The translations under genes and the position numbers were made by a program. 64,000 nucleotides of DNA, from assembly GCA_001648575.1 (NCBI GenBank), contig LQXN01000062.1, positions 124,001 to 188,000 of the forward strand, written 5' to 3'. Shown piece by piece: positions 1 through 7,590 of the stretch. Numbering within the stretch: position 1 is the stretch's first letter; each line of letters opens with the position of its first letter. The stretch comes from Sutcliffiella horikoshii DSM 8719 (GTDB taxonomy: Bacteria > Bacillota > Bacilli > Bacillales > Bacillaceae_I). A model generated the notes under the pieces. It was not told the DNA's origin. It did no database searches and saw only the letters and a program-made list of their open reading frames with translations.

Positions 1-2
1 AT

Positions 3-632
3 GGCGTTAAAGTATTAGACAACGTCAGCTTCATCATGAATAAAGACGACAAAATTGCTTTGGTTGGCGGTAGCGAGATTTCCAATACAACTCTATTGAA
101 AATCGTTTCCGGTGAAATGGAGCCTGACAGCGGGACATACAAATGGGGAATTACTACTTCCCAGGCATACTTCCCAAGAGATAACTCTTCCTATTTTGAA
201 GGTGTCGATATGAACCTTGTGGACTGGTTACGTCAGTATTCCCCTAATGATCAAACAGAAAGCTTCTTACGTGGATTCCTGGGAAGAATGCTGTTCTCTG
301 GAGAAGAAGTAATGAAAAAGGCAAGTGTTCTATCCGGTGGCGAAAAAGTCCGTTGTATGCTTTCTAAAATGATGCTGAGTGGATCTAATATATTATTATT
401 GGACGATCCAACGAACCACTTGGACCTAGAATCCATTACGGCACTGAACAACGGATTGACCAATTTCAAAGGCTCTATGATCTTCACTTCACATGACCAT
501 CAGTTTATTGAAACTATTGCAAATCGAATCATAGAAATCACTCCTAAAGGCTTGGTTGACAAGCAAATGACATATGATGAGTATTTAGAGGATGCAACTG
601 TTCAACAACAGCTGGCGGAACTTAATTCTTGA
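3..632 (+). CDS. ykpA: ABC-F family ATPase, C-terminal part (partial)
   Basis: The frame is open from base 3, so only the last ~209 residues of a protein that usually has about 530-540 are visible. They form the second ATPase domain of an ABC-F protein, a soluble ribosome-associated ATPase without membrane segments. Seen: a signature motif LSGGEK, a Walker B/D-loop region DDPTNHLD and an H-loop SHDHQF. The Walker A region is degenerate (GGSEISNTTLL instead of GxxGxGKST). The usual Walker B glutamate is aspartate. From memory the closest relative is Bacillus YkpA, which I also recall as having an unusual second P-loop. A strong terminator follows directly. Confidence 0.85.
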   Translation, partial: GVKVLDNVSFIMNKDDKIALVGGSEISNTTLLKIVSGEMEPDSGTYKWGITTSQAYFPRDNSSYFEGVDMNLVDWLRQYSPNDQTESFLRGFLGRMLFSGEEVMKKASVLSGGEKVRCMLSKMMLSGSNILLLDDPTNHLDLESITALNNGLTNFKGSMIFTSHDHQFIETIANRIIEITPKGLVDKQMTYDEYLEDATVQQQLAELNS

Positions 633-636
633 TTTT

Positions 637-665
637 AAAGCCCTTTTTATAAAGGGCTTTTTTAA
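637..665 (+). terminator. Rho-independent terminator of the ABC-F gene
   Basis: Stem AAGCCC / GGGCTT around a short T/A loop, followed by a run of T, starting 5 bases after the stop codon. Confidence 0.85.
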
Positions 666-786
666 AATGATGAAACCTTTATGCAAATACTTCGTATGTA
701 AAAAGAGCTATTTGTTACATTTTCATTGAAAGTCATGTATAGTAAATTAAAAATTCTATTTTTATAACAGAATGAGGTGTGGGAGT

Positions 787-1887
787 ATGCCACAGACGAA
801 GTGGTTCAGGGTTGGTTACGGTATTATTGTAATACTATTGATTATTTTCTTGGCATCATTGGTTGACTTTATTTTCACACCATTAACGGTGATGATCAGT
901 ACATTGTTTGCGCCGATTATTTTAGCAGGCGTGCTCTATTATTTGTTAAGACCCTTAGTGAATTTAGCGGCACGCTATATTCCAAGAGCTTTAGCAATCT
1001 TAAGTATTTATCTTATGTTTATCGGATTAATAACATTGCTCCTTTTCCTTATTGGTCCTACTTTACAACAACAGGTGAATAGCCTAGTAGAAAACACACC
1101 TAAAATAATTAATGAAATACGGGAATTCACTGTGGAACTTCAAGAAAATGAATATGTGGCTAGATTCCAACAGGATGAAAGGTTTTCTCTTGAAGAAATA
1201 TCAGGGAAAATTGCTGATAACTTGAATGCCTATCTCGCTTCCTTCGGTTCTAATGTTGTGAATGTCATCAGCGCTGTAACAGGGTTCCTGATTTTATTGG
1301 TGGTCATTCCATTTGTCCTTTTCTATATGCTTAAGGATGGAGAGAAATTACCTAATCAAGTTCTTAAAATCATTCCCCGCCAACATGAGCGTGAAGGAAG
1401 AAATGTGTTAAAAGATATGGACATTGCTTTGAGTTCATATATTCAAGGTCAGATTATTGTAAGTGTTTTTGTTGGTGTTCTAATTTATATCGGATTCTTG
1501 ATCATTGGTCTGGAATACTCGCTGGTGCTTGCATTGATCGCAATGTTCACAAACGTGATTCCTTTCATCGGCCCATTCATTGGAACGATACCAAGTGTTG
1601 TCGTCGCGTTTTTTGACAGACCGATCATGGCGCTTTGGGTGCTGCTTGTCGTCATCGTCGTTCAACAAGTGGAGAGCAATCTTATCTCCCCTCAAGTAAT
1701 GGGTAAAAAATTGGATGTCCATCCATTGACAATTATCCTGCTGCTATTGGTAGCCAGTAAGTTTGCCGGGCTCCTTGGCCTACTCCTTGCAGTACCTACC
1801 TATGCAGTTTCAAAAGTAATCGTTCTGCATACTATACGTTTCATTAAATTAAGAAAAGTGAAAGTAACAGAAGAATCATTGTTGTAA
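787..1887 (+). CDS. AI-2E family (PerM-type) permease
   Basis: Integral membrane protein of about 366 aa with around eight hydrophobic segments, the length and pattern of the AI-2E/PerM family (Bacillus YrrI, YueF and YtvI are members). Two hydrophobic pairs at the N-terminus are followed by an amphipathic charged stretch (about residues 95-150) and then a C-terminal block of helices with the glycine-rich SKFAGLLGLLLAVP segment. The substrate is not predictable; family members range from signal export to ion antiport. An in-frame ATG lies 15 bases upstream, but the ribosome site GAGGTG at 774-779 fits the ATG at 787. It appears to be a single gene. Confidence 0.8.
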   Translation: MPQTKWFRVGYGIIVILLIIFLASLVDFIFTPLTVMISTLFAPIILAGVLYYLLRPLVNLAARYIPRALAILSIYLMFIGLITLLLFLIGPTLQQQVNSLVENTPKIINEIREFTVELQENEYVARFQQDERFSLEEISGKIADNLNAYLASFGSNVVNVISAVTGFLILLVVIPFVLFYMLKDGEKLPNQVLKIIPRQHEREGRNVLKDMDIALSSYIQGQIIVSVFVGVLIYIGFLIIGLEYSLVLALIAMFTNVIPFIGPFIGTIPSVVVAFFDRPIMALWVLLVVIVVQQVESNLISPQVMGKKLDVHPLTIILLLLVASKFAGLLGLLLAVPTYAVSKVIVLHTIRFIKLRKVKVTEESLL

Positions 1888-1953
1888 AAGCTTCCCTGTA
1901 AAATAGAAAAAAATATTAAGTTTAATTAATAGATTAAAGTGAGATGATAAAAA

Positions 1954-2598
1954 ATGGCTCAAACTCATACTTTCTCAAAAGGTGAGGAAATCGCCAATTC
2001 CATCACTCATGGAATCGGTATATTAACCAGTATTGCGGCACTTGTGTTACTGATAGTCTACTCTGCCATAAATGGAACGGCTCTTCATGTTCTGACTTTC
2101 ATAATTTATGGAGTAACCATGCTATTGTTATATACAGCCTCCACCCTTTTACATGCCCTGCCTAAAGGAAAAGCAAAGAACGTCTTTGAGATCTTAGATC
2201 ATTCTTCCATTTACTTTTTCATTGCTGGCAGTTACACTCCCATCACTCTCATTGTCATGGACGGAGCTTTGGGATGGACGCTCTTTGGAATAGTGTGGGC
2301 ATTGGCAATCGGAGGTACGGTGTTTAAGGTCTTCTTTGTCAAAAGATTTGTATTCGCCTCCACCCTCTTATATGTCCTGATGGGTTGGTTGGCAGTTTTC
2401 GGATGGGGTGAGATCACGGCAAAGGTCAGTTCAACCGGTATTGCCTTTTTAGTATTGGGAGGGGTAGTATACAGTGTTGGTGCAATATTTTATGTATGGC
2501 GCGCCTTCCCCTATCATCATGCAGTTTGGCATTTGTTTGTCCTTGGTGGCACTGTTTTGCATTTCTTCTTCATTTTATTATATGTCCTCCCTCTTTAA
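1954..2598 (+). CDS. Hemolysin III / PAQR family membrane protein
   Basis: A 214-aa protein with seven predicted membrane helices, matching the bacterial hemolysin III (YqfA/YplQ) branch of the PAQR superfamily. The family motifs are visible: HGIG near residue 19, HSSIYFFIAGSYTP near residues 76-90 and a C-terminal HHAVWHLFV stretch. The histidines are the expected metal-binding positions of this fold. Despite the name, real haemolytic activity is not established for most members. A degenerate copy of the terminator-associated repeat separates the stop codon from the terminator. Confidence 0.85.
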   Translation: MAQTHTFSKGEEIANSITHGIGILTSIAALVLLIVYSAINGTALHVLTFIIYGVTMLLLYTASTLLHALPKGKAKNVFEILDHSSIYFFIAGSYTPITLIVMDGALGWTLFGIVWALAIGGTVFKVFFVKRFVFASTLLYVLMGWLAVFGWGEITAKVSSTGIAFLVLGGVVYSVGAIFYVWRAFPYHHAVWHLFVLGGTVLHFFFILLYVLPL

Positions 2599-2604
2599 TA
2601 GAAG

Positions 2605-2757
2605 GGCACTGAAAAAGTACAATATTTTAGTTTTCTGTATCATACCGCTGTTGATTCCCGCAAACGGCTTCGCCTGCGGGGGAAATCAAAGTTCCTGTAA
2701 CGAAGATCAACTATCCCATCAGATAACTTAACTAATTTAGAGTTTCTCAACTGTCTG
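2605..2757 (-). repeat. Terminator-associated repeat, copy A (degenerate)
   Basis: Decayed, shortened member of the family described at 28256-28463. The right end TTTCTCAACTGTCTG matches the canonical TTTGTCAACAGTCTG in 13 of 15 positions and abuts the terminator hairpin that starts at 2759. The core keeps GTTCCTGTAACGAAGATCAAC-like sequence near 2690-2711 but lacks much of the middle. The left end is barely recognisable and no second copy of the terminator is visible on that side. Confidence 0.6.
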
Positions 2758-2758
2758 A

Positions 2759-2787
2759 CCAGAATCTTAAAGATTCTGGTTTTTTTA
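2759..2787 (+). terminator. Terminator downstream of the hemolysin III gene
   Basis: Stem CCAGAATC / GATTCTGG with a 5-base loop and a run of seven T. It lies 160 bases after the stop codon because repeat copy A sits in between. Confidence 0.8.
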
Positions 2788-2992
2788 TATTTATCTTTCC
2801 GGAATTGTCTCTGTTAATGAAAAATCATTTATTATTAAAGAGTTTAACCTAACCTTTGGTACGTTTTTTGGGGCAATTACAATTACTCAACTCGGAATAA
2901 ACGATTTCTCTCTTTCAAATAATCCTTTTTTAAATTAGGAATATTTCTCCATAACATACACATAATAGACAAGAATAACTTGAATCTAAGAG
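2788..2992. other. AT-rich intergenic region, no gene seen
   Basis: No supported ORF. It must hold the promoter of the DUF3231 gene, but no clean -35/-10 pair stood out to me. The ribosome site AAGAGGTG of that gene lies at 2988-2995. Confidence 0.4.
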
Positions 2993-3001
2993 GTGTTAAA
3001 T

Positions 3002-4006
3002 TTGGAAAAAGAGAATATCAAACTTACATCATCAGAAATAGGTACTTTGTGGGGAGCTTATGTGGATGGTACTTGCATCGATACTGTAAATAGATACATG
3101 GTAACCATTATTGAAAATGAAAAGATTAAAGCTATTATGGAGGAAGCGATCCAAATTTTCATTAAGCAAAAAGAGCAGATTGTAACTTTTATCGAGAATG
3201 ACGGTTTTCCTGTCCCATACGGGTTTTCAGAATCTGATTTAGTAAAAGGGACACCACGGTTATTCTCTGATATTTTTTGTTTACATTATTTGCAAATAAT
3301 GACTATGCATGGATTAGTTGGTCATAACACCGCTCTATCTTCTTCGGTACGAAAAGATTTAAGGAATTTTTATGATTCTTGCGACAATGATGCAAAGTAC
3401 CTTTATCAAAAAATAATTGACTTGCTTTTAGAACTGGGACATTTTCAGCGGGACCCTTATTTTTATCCTGAAGAAAACCAGCAATACGTTTCAGGAAAGA
3501 ACTTTTTAGACGGCTTTTTCAGTGAGAAACGGCCCTTAGCAGCAACAGAACTTATTAGTCTTTCATTAAATTTAAAAAAATCCATCTTGGCAAAGTCTCT
3601 ATCGATTGGTTTTAGTCAAGTCGCTCAATCTACAGAAATAAGAAAATTCTTAGAAAAGTCTGGTGACAATGCAAATAAGCAGATTCAATCATTAAGTAAA
3701 ATCCTACGTGACGATAACTTACCTGTCCCAATGTCATGGGAATCAGAAATAACTACTAGCAAAGAGGCAACTTTCACGGACAAATTAATGGTTTTTCACA
3801 TGGGATTTTTGTATCAAACCTCACAAACTTTCCAAGGTGCAGGTTTAGCAACTGCCATGAGAACCGACCTTGCTTTGGCTTATGAAAAGATAATATTGAA
3901 AAATATCACCATTACAAAGGATTGGTTTGATTTAATGGTTCAAAATCAATGGTTTGAGCAACCGCCTCTTGCACCGAATAGAAAGAAGTTAGCACAAGAC
4001 AAATAA
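3002..4006 (+). CDS. DUF3231 family protein
   Basis: A 334-aa protein of the DUF3231 family, common in spore-forming bacilli, with no established function. It is built of two similar halves (about residues 1-165 and 175-330). Each half starts with a short LTSSEIG- or LAATEL-like segment followed by long helices, a layout reminiscent of ferritin-like bundles. No signal peptide or membrane segment is seen. I place the start at the TTG at 3002, because AAGAGGTG at 2988-2995 gives normal spacing; the GTG at 2993 would lie inside that ribosome site. Confidence 0.75.
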   Translation: MEKENIKLTSSEIGTLWGAYVDGTCIDTVNRYMVTIIENEKIKAIMEEAIQIFIKQKEQIVTFIENDGFPVPYGFSESDLVKGTPRLFSDIFCLHYLQIMTMHGLVGHNTALSSSVRKDLRNFYDSCDNDAKYLYQKIIDLLLELGHFQRDPYFYPEENQQYVSGKNFLDGFFSEKRPLAATELISLSLNLKKSILAKSLSIGFSQVAQSTEIRKFLEKSGDNANKQIQSLSKILRDDNLPVPMSWESEITTSKEATFTDKLMVFHMGFLYQTSQTFQGAGLATAMRTDLALAYEKIILKNITITKDWFDLMVQNQWFEQPPLAPNRKKLAQDK

Positions 4007-4103
4007 GTGAAGAAGCCATTAAAATATTGGCATTAAAGTCAGCGTCTTTTGCTGGGCTGCAATCACTCTCTTCATATAGGCAGAGCAATCTTGAATCCAT
4101 TCA

Positions 4104-4135
4104 AAAGGCGCAATCTACTTAGACATTGTGCCTTT
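4104..4135. terminator. Hairpin between convergent genes
   Basis: AAAGGCGCAAT pairs with ATTGTGCCTTT around a 10-base loop. It lies between the plus-strand DUF3231 gene and the minus-strand small membrane protein. Tails are weak on both sides, so a shared bidirectional terminator is likely but not certain. Confidence 0.6.
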
Positions 4136-4143
4136 AATTCACT

Positions 4144-4407
4144 TTAATAATAACCGTAGTAAACGGCAACCAAAATTAATATGAAAAATATCGCCCTGAT
4201 CCATATCAATTTTTTACTGATTCCTGCTTTCTTTTCCAGAAAATATATGTAATGAATTGTAATTATAAAACCTAGAAGTAACAATACATAATTTGAAGCA
4301 TCACCTATTATAAGAAATTCCATAATTCCGAAAGTAATTAGTATAATACCTATCGAACCCAAGACCATACTGAGATAAAGACTTCTATTATTACCCTTCA
4401 CTTTCAC
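4144..4407 (-). CDS. Small membrane protein of unknown function
   Basis: An 87-aa protein that is almost entirely hydrophobic: three predicted helices (about residues 11-31, 38-55 and 66-86) with one charged loop (EKKAGISKK). I do not recognise a family. GTG starts at 4407 and 4401 are both possible; GAGGG upstream favours the second slightly. It is followed on the same strand by nothing and lies just downstream of another small membrane gene. Confidence 0.55.
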   Translation of the reverse strand: MKVKGNNRSLYLSMVLGSIGIILITFGIMEFLIIGDASNYVLLLLGFIITIHYIYFLEKKAGISKKLIWIRAIFFILILVAVYYGYY

Positions 4408-4459
4408 GCACCCTCTTATCCTTTAATTCATGAAAATCATTGATATAAGGAGTAGACTA

Positions 4460-4642
4460 TTAGTTTAAGTTTTTAACTTTCATTAATATTTCCGAAACAC
4501 CTATTGCTATGCTTGCATTAAGCATAACTAATACTGATCCTACCATTAAGGTACTATCGAAATCGGAAAAAAAATTCATTACAAAAAATATAAAGCTAAT
4601 AAAAAATACAATAATACCAAAGATAAATAAAAATCTATCCAT
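4460..4642 (-). CDS. Small two-helix membrane protein
   Basis: About 60 aa with two hydrophobic segments (about residues 4-25 and 33-52) and a lysine-rich tail. No recognised family. The ATG at 4642 with GGAAG upstream is preferred over an in-frame GTG at 4651. The region around the start (AAGTGAAGGGTA) is also found at the start of the downstream gene at 4407. The two may therefore be relatives or share a translation signal. Both probably form one short transcription unit. Confidence 0.5.
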   Translation of the reverse strand: MDRFLFIFGIIVFFISFIFFVMNFFSDFDSTLMVGSVLVMLNASIAIGVSEILMKVKNLN

Positions 4643-4730
4643 ACCCTTCACTTCCTTTCAAAATTCATCCCCTATTACTTATACCAATTATTTCAAATGA
4701 AGAATATATAAACAAGTAGTATTTTCCATA

Positions 4731-4764
4731 GAAAAAGAAGCTTTCCTATTTGTAGGTAAGCTTC
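4731..4764 (-). terminator. Terminator of the zinc-ribbon/S4 gene
   Basis: Stem GAAGCTT-CCTA / TAGG-AAGCTTC with a run of T on the minus strand, 48 bases after the stop codon at 4812. Confidence 0.8.
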
Positions 4765-4811
4765 AAAATAATTCTCTTTCCATAATTCTTATATCTTTTT
4801 CAATCATTGAT

Positions 4812-5309
4812 TTAATGAATGAAAATGGATATGCGTTCTCCTTTTGACAATTTTCTACTAGGTTTAGCGACTTGGCCATTTAATTGAATTGCCCCAATTT
4901 TTATCTTTTCTATAATCTGTGTTCGACTCCAATCCTCAATTTGATTGGCAAGTACTTTATCAATACGATGTTCTCCTTTTACATCATCTAGTACAATGTA
5001 AATCACCTCTACCCCTTCTTCTGCTAAGTTACTTATCGGAATGGATGACAGAATGGAGGATTCTTCTTTTTGTTCCTCCTTTTCAACAAGATGCTCTGAG
5101 AAAGTTTTATATATAGATAACTTATTGTTCCAAGTATGATTTTTTTCACACTTATAAATTGCGAATTGGTAGATGTTTTTACCATTCGCGTTATGTCTTC
5201 GGATATTCGTATCTGTAAAAACAGATATTTTCCCACACATTTTGCAGTGCTTTTTCACAGATGGTTCTGGTGTCTGAGAAAGTTTCCAATAGAATGATTT
5301 CGATAACAT
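4812..5309 (-). CDS. Zinc-ribbon plus S4-domain RNA-binding protein
   Basis: A 165-aa cytoplasmic protein. The N-terminal part has a CKMCGK motif (about residues 22-27) and a second CEKNH motif around residue 57, suggesting a four-ligand zinc site. The last ~55 residues (HRIDKVLANQ to GERISIFIH) look like an S4 domain: R-x-D-K-x-L, then IKIGAIQLNG and SRKLSKGERI. S4 domains bind structured RNA, so an RNA-related role is likely, but the target is unknown. The ATG at 5309 with AGGTGAAG upstream is the start; an in-frame extension to 5345 is unlikely. A structured region lies directly upstream (5395-5580). Confidence 0.65.
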   Translation of the reverse strand: MLSKSFYWKLSQTPEPSVKKHCKMCGKISVFTDTNIRRHNANGKNIYQFAIYKCEKNHTWNNKLSIYKTFSEHLVEKEEQKEESSILSSIPISNLAEEGVEVIYIVLDDVKGEHRIDKVLANQIEDWSRTQIIEKIKIGAIQLNGQVAKPSRKLSKGERISIFIH

Positions 5310-5394
5310 TGATCCTTCACCTCTTAATAAGATAAAGGAACGCAAGCTTCTATTCGGATATCTTGCAGCACAATATTAAATTAACACTAACAAA

Positions 5395-5580
5395 TAAAAA
5401 AGAAGATCCCAAAGGACCTCCTCTCGCATCGAGACTACAGGATTACTTGGTTCCTTTGTAATGAGAAAAATGGGCATACTACCCCCTGAGAAAAACACAA
5501 ATGTGTTTTGAGGGTTATGCTATCCAATTTATTGATCATTACAAAGTAAAGTTTGGCATACTGTTCTCCTGTATCCTTTC
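5395..5580 (-). promoter_or_regulatory. Candidate structured RNA leader upstream of the S4 gene
   Basis: On the minus strand an 11-base perfect stem (5536-5546 with 5454-5464) encloses a strong hairpin (511-520 region GGGTTATGC with GCATACTACCC at 5474-5484, inner stem 5492-5499 with 5502-5509). A second hairpin (5449-5457 with 5411-5418, inner 5430-5434 with 5422-5426) is followed by a T-rich run at 5395-5402. The two structures share the bases at 5454-5457, so they exclude each other, as in attenuators and riboswitches. The S4 gene starts about 90 bases further on. I do not recognise a known RNA class. Confidence 0.4.
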
Positions 5581-5646
5581 TATCCAAATAGACTTAAAGT
5601 TATTATATCCATAACCACATTTAAATGTAAATGTTTACTTTTAATT

Positions 5647-5827
5647 CCTGCTGTTCACAAACCAATTAATTTTTTGATGTGATAGTGATTGTTGATCGGT
5701 GTTCCAGGCCTACGCTTTCCAGCGAGGGCTTAAATGACCCTTCCTCCCATGGGAATTTGCGCGCCTTCCACTACGATCAAAATGTGTACTAGATATTCCT
5801 ATGCATAAAGGCTTTGTTTACACACTA
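5647..5827 (+). repeat. Terminator-associated repeat, copy B (degenerate)
   Basis: Decayed copy of the family. Left end TGTTCACAAA at 5652-5661 and right end TTTGTTTACA at 5813-5822 form the inverted ends. The core keeps GTTGATC, CCAGGC, CTTTCCAGCG, CTTCCTCCC and GCGCCTTCCACTACGATCAA. The part with GTAAGCC/GGTCTTAC is reduced. It abuts the hairpin at 5829-5853. No second hairpin copy is visible on the left side. Confidence 0.7.
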
Positions 5828-5828
5828 A

Positions 5829-5853
5829 AACGCTTGGATTTAAAGTGTCCAAG
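5829..5853 (-). terminator. Terminator hairpin of the SDH-protease gene
   Basis: CGCTTGGA pairs with TCCAAGCG around a 9-base loop, 37 bases after the stop codon at 5890. The T-run on the minus strand is short (TTTTAG), because repeat copy B begins there. Confidence 0.65.
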
Positions 5854-5889
5854 CGGTTATATATTTTCTCAGTGGTATTCATTTATCAT

Positions 5890-6753
5890 TCAGGATGACT
5901 TCTTAGCTTTCCCGAACCGCTCGCTTTCATCGATCCATCCTTCATATTCCTTGGTATTTATGCAGACAGTTTTACCATATTGTGTTGATTCGATTAAAGC
6001 CTTAACTTTTCCGCGCTTATTATCATGGTTACTCAAATCCAGCTCTTTGGAAATGTCATCAAAAATCGAAAGAATCAGCTTCTCCTCTACCTTTGTAGGA
6101 TGTACAACAGGTAGCCCGATTCGTTCCACTTCGTCCCGATAGAATCGGTAATTGTGATGGGTATTCGACTCCATGAAGTGGTGAATGATATCTTCGGGCG
6201 GACGTTTACGACTAGTGCCAATCAGATGAGGTGCATAGGTTCTTATCTGAGAGACGGTTCTCTCAGCATGGCCGATCAATAGAGGGTGGACCTGGCTATC
6301 AATAAGCGTGTGCATCGGATGAGTTTGACCGCAGGTCGTACTCAAATTTTCGGTTGCGCTGCTCATAAAAAAATTCATGTCTCGCCAACTGATATTCATC
6401 CCATTGTTAATACGCTCATTGCGTACAGACGGATCAAAAGGACTAAGGCTTGCCTGCCTTGTCATTAGAAGCTTGCTCGCCCCAAGACTCAGCAATGTCC
6501 CTGCACTATGGGCAACAGTCGGAATTATAATTTCAAACTCCTCAAAATACTGCTTGATCATATTTACTATATTAAAGGACGTGGTGGTATCTCCACCACC
6601 AGTTCTTAGAAACAGGGATAACTTCTGAGGGTCTTCTATAGCCTCTAAGTGTCTTGCTAAAGGTTCCAGAACATCTTCATACATACCAGACACCATGACA
6701 ATAATACTGGATTCCCTCAAGCTTTCCAACGACTTGATATATTGTAATCTCAT
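5890..6753 (-). CDS. Serine dehydrogenase proteinase (SDH) family, ClpP-fold protease
   Basis: A 287-aa protein with the ClpP/crotonase-like fold of the SDH proteinase family, related to SppA-type peptidases but without a signal peptide or membrane anchor. Seen: the oxyanion-type loop RTGGGDTTTSFNI (about residues 50-62) and the nucleophile motif AHSAGTLLSLGA (about 80-92), where the serine of HSAGT is the expected catalytic residue. Known members degrade denatured proteins in archaea; the Bacillus role is not established. Start ATG at 6753 with GGAGG upstream. It appears monocistronic. Confidence 0.75.
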   Translation of the reverse strand: MRLQYIKSLESLRESSIIVMVSGMYEDVLEPLARHLEAIEDPQKLSLFLRTGGGDTTTSFNIVNMIKQYFEEFEIIIPTVAHSAGTLLSLGASKLLMTRQASLSPFDPSVRNERINNGMNISWRDMNFFMSSATENLSTTCGQTHPMHTLIDSQVHPLLIGHAERTVSQIRTYAPHLIGTSRKRPPEDIIHHFMESNTHHNYRFYRDEVERIGLPVVHPTKVEEKLILSIFDDISKELDLSNHDNKRGKVKALIESTQYGKTVCINTKEYEGWIDESERFGKAKKSS

Positions 6754-7020
6754 AATTTTCCTCCACTTAATAACTTGTCCAAAGGCACGTGTTAGTATCT
6801 TTATATGCAGAAAAAACAGAGCTTAGAACTTGCTCTTCCCTATCAATATCGTCAAAAAATCAGATTTATAAAACCAAACTTAAGGAAACTTGTATTAATA
6901 GACCAGGTAATTTCACCCAAGATTATTACTCGTATAATCTAATAATATTCAGATTAATAAACAGTTATAGGCGAAAAGGAAGCAAAAAGCTGATCACTCA
7001 GTAGAATCACCTCTTAACTA
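6754..7020. other. Intergenic region without a supported gene
   Basis: AT-rich. A 71-codon plus-strand reading frame at 6789-7004 has no ribosome site and no recognisable protein features. The right part borders an IS200/IS605-type end, so this may be decayed insertion-sequence DNA, but no tnpA or tnpB residue could be recognised. Confidence 0.4.
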
Positions 7021-7062
7021 GTACCCTAGAACCCCACTGCTTTAGCTGTGGGAAGTTGTCAG
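7021..7062 (+). mobile_element. Relic right end of an IS200/IS605-family element
   Basis: The hairpin CCCACTGC-TTTA-GCTGTGGG at 7033-7052, preceded by TAGAA and followed by AAGTTGTCA, is the typical subterminal hairpin at the right end of IS605-type elements (also the end of the tnpB-associated guide RNA). No transposase or tnpB coding sequence lies next to it, so only the end remains. Confidence 0.55.
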
Positions 7063-7093
7063 TAATGATGCTAAAAACATACCTCCGTACTTA

Positions 7094-7133
7094 AAGGGTG
7101 GTTGCATGGTCAGCAAACGCACCCTTTAGTTAT
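7094..7133. other. Imperfect hairpin near the IS relic
   Basis: AAAGGGTG-GTTGC pairs with GCAAAC-GCACCCTTT around a 7-base loop. There is no T-run on either strand, so it is not an obvious terminator. It may be part of the decayed insertion element. Confidence 0.35.
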
Positions 7134-7181
7134 AACATAAAGACTTTCACATATTTTATATATTGAAACAACAATACGGCA

Positions 7182-7466
7182 TCATTTCTTCCCTTTATGC
7201 TCTAAAAGTATAGGTGCAATATTAAGAAAGATTGAAACTATTGTCAAAAACCATAATGCCCTCTCCATACCAGGTACTACATCCATTAAAGCAGCCCAAT
7301 CTTCCACTTCTACCCAATCCGAGATAAGACTGTATTCTGCACAAAGTGTTAATGCTGTGAACGACAATCCCATCGCCATAGCAAGCTTATAATCCTTACC
7401 TGCTTTATACATATAAAGGTTTATGAATGTTGTTATTATTGCAATAACCCCTAATACTACCCACAT
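7182..7466 (-). CDS. Small membrane protein of unknown function
   Basis: A 94-aa protein with three hydrophobic segments (about residues 1-20, 27-45 and 69-88) and an acidic stretch between the second and third (DWVEVEDWAALMD). The ATG at 7466 has a strong GGGAGGAA ribosome site. I do not recognise the family. It stands alone between the insertion-sequence relic and a divergent gene, so there is no context to suggest a role. Confidence 0.6.
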   Translation of the reverse strand: MWVVLGVIAIITTFINLYMYKAGKDYKLAMAMGLSFTALTLCAEYSLISDWVEVEDWAALMDVVPGMERALWFLTIVSIFLNIAPILLEHKGKK

Positions 7467-7590
7467 AAATATTCCTCCCTAAAGTTTTTAACTTGCAATA
7501 ATACTATTGAGCTCTGTGTATTTTGTTTAATATTTACAATTTCCTCAATAGTTGTTAATATTATAACATCTACATAAAAGGAGGATTTTT

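Noticed and set aside
2474-2731. 85-codon plus-strand ORF overlapping the end of the hemolysin III gene
   Set aside because: It is a shadow of the real gene in its first half and reads through repeat copy A in the second half.
5395-5580. T-box, 6S RNA or known riboswitch upstream of the S4 gene
   Set aside because: No TGGNACCGCG-type T-box motif, no Mn, SAM, purine, TPP or lysine consensus, and no match to 6S or SRP RNA that I remember.
6789-7004. 71-codon plus-strand ORF next to the IS605 relic
   Set aside because: No ribosome site, no similarity to TnpA or TnpB motifs, and it lies in very AT-rich DNA.
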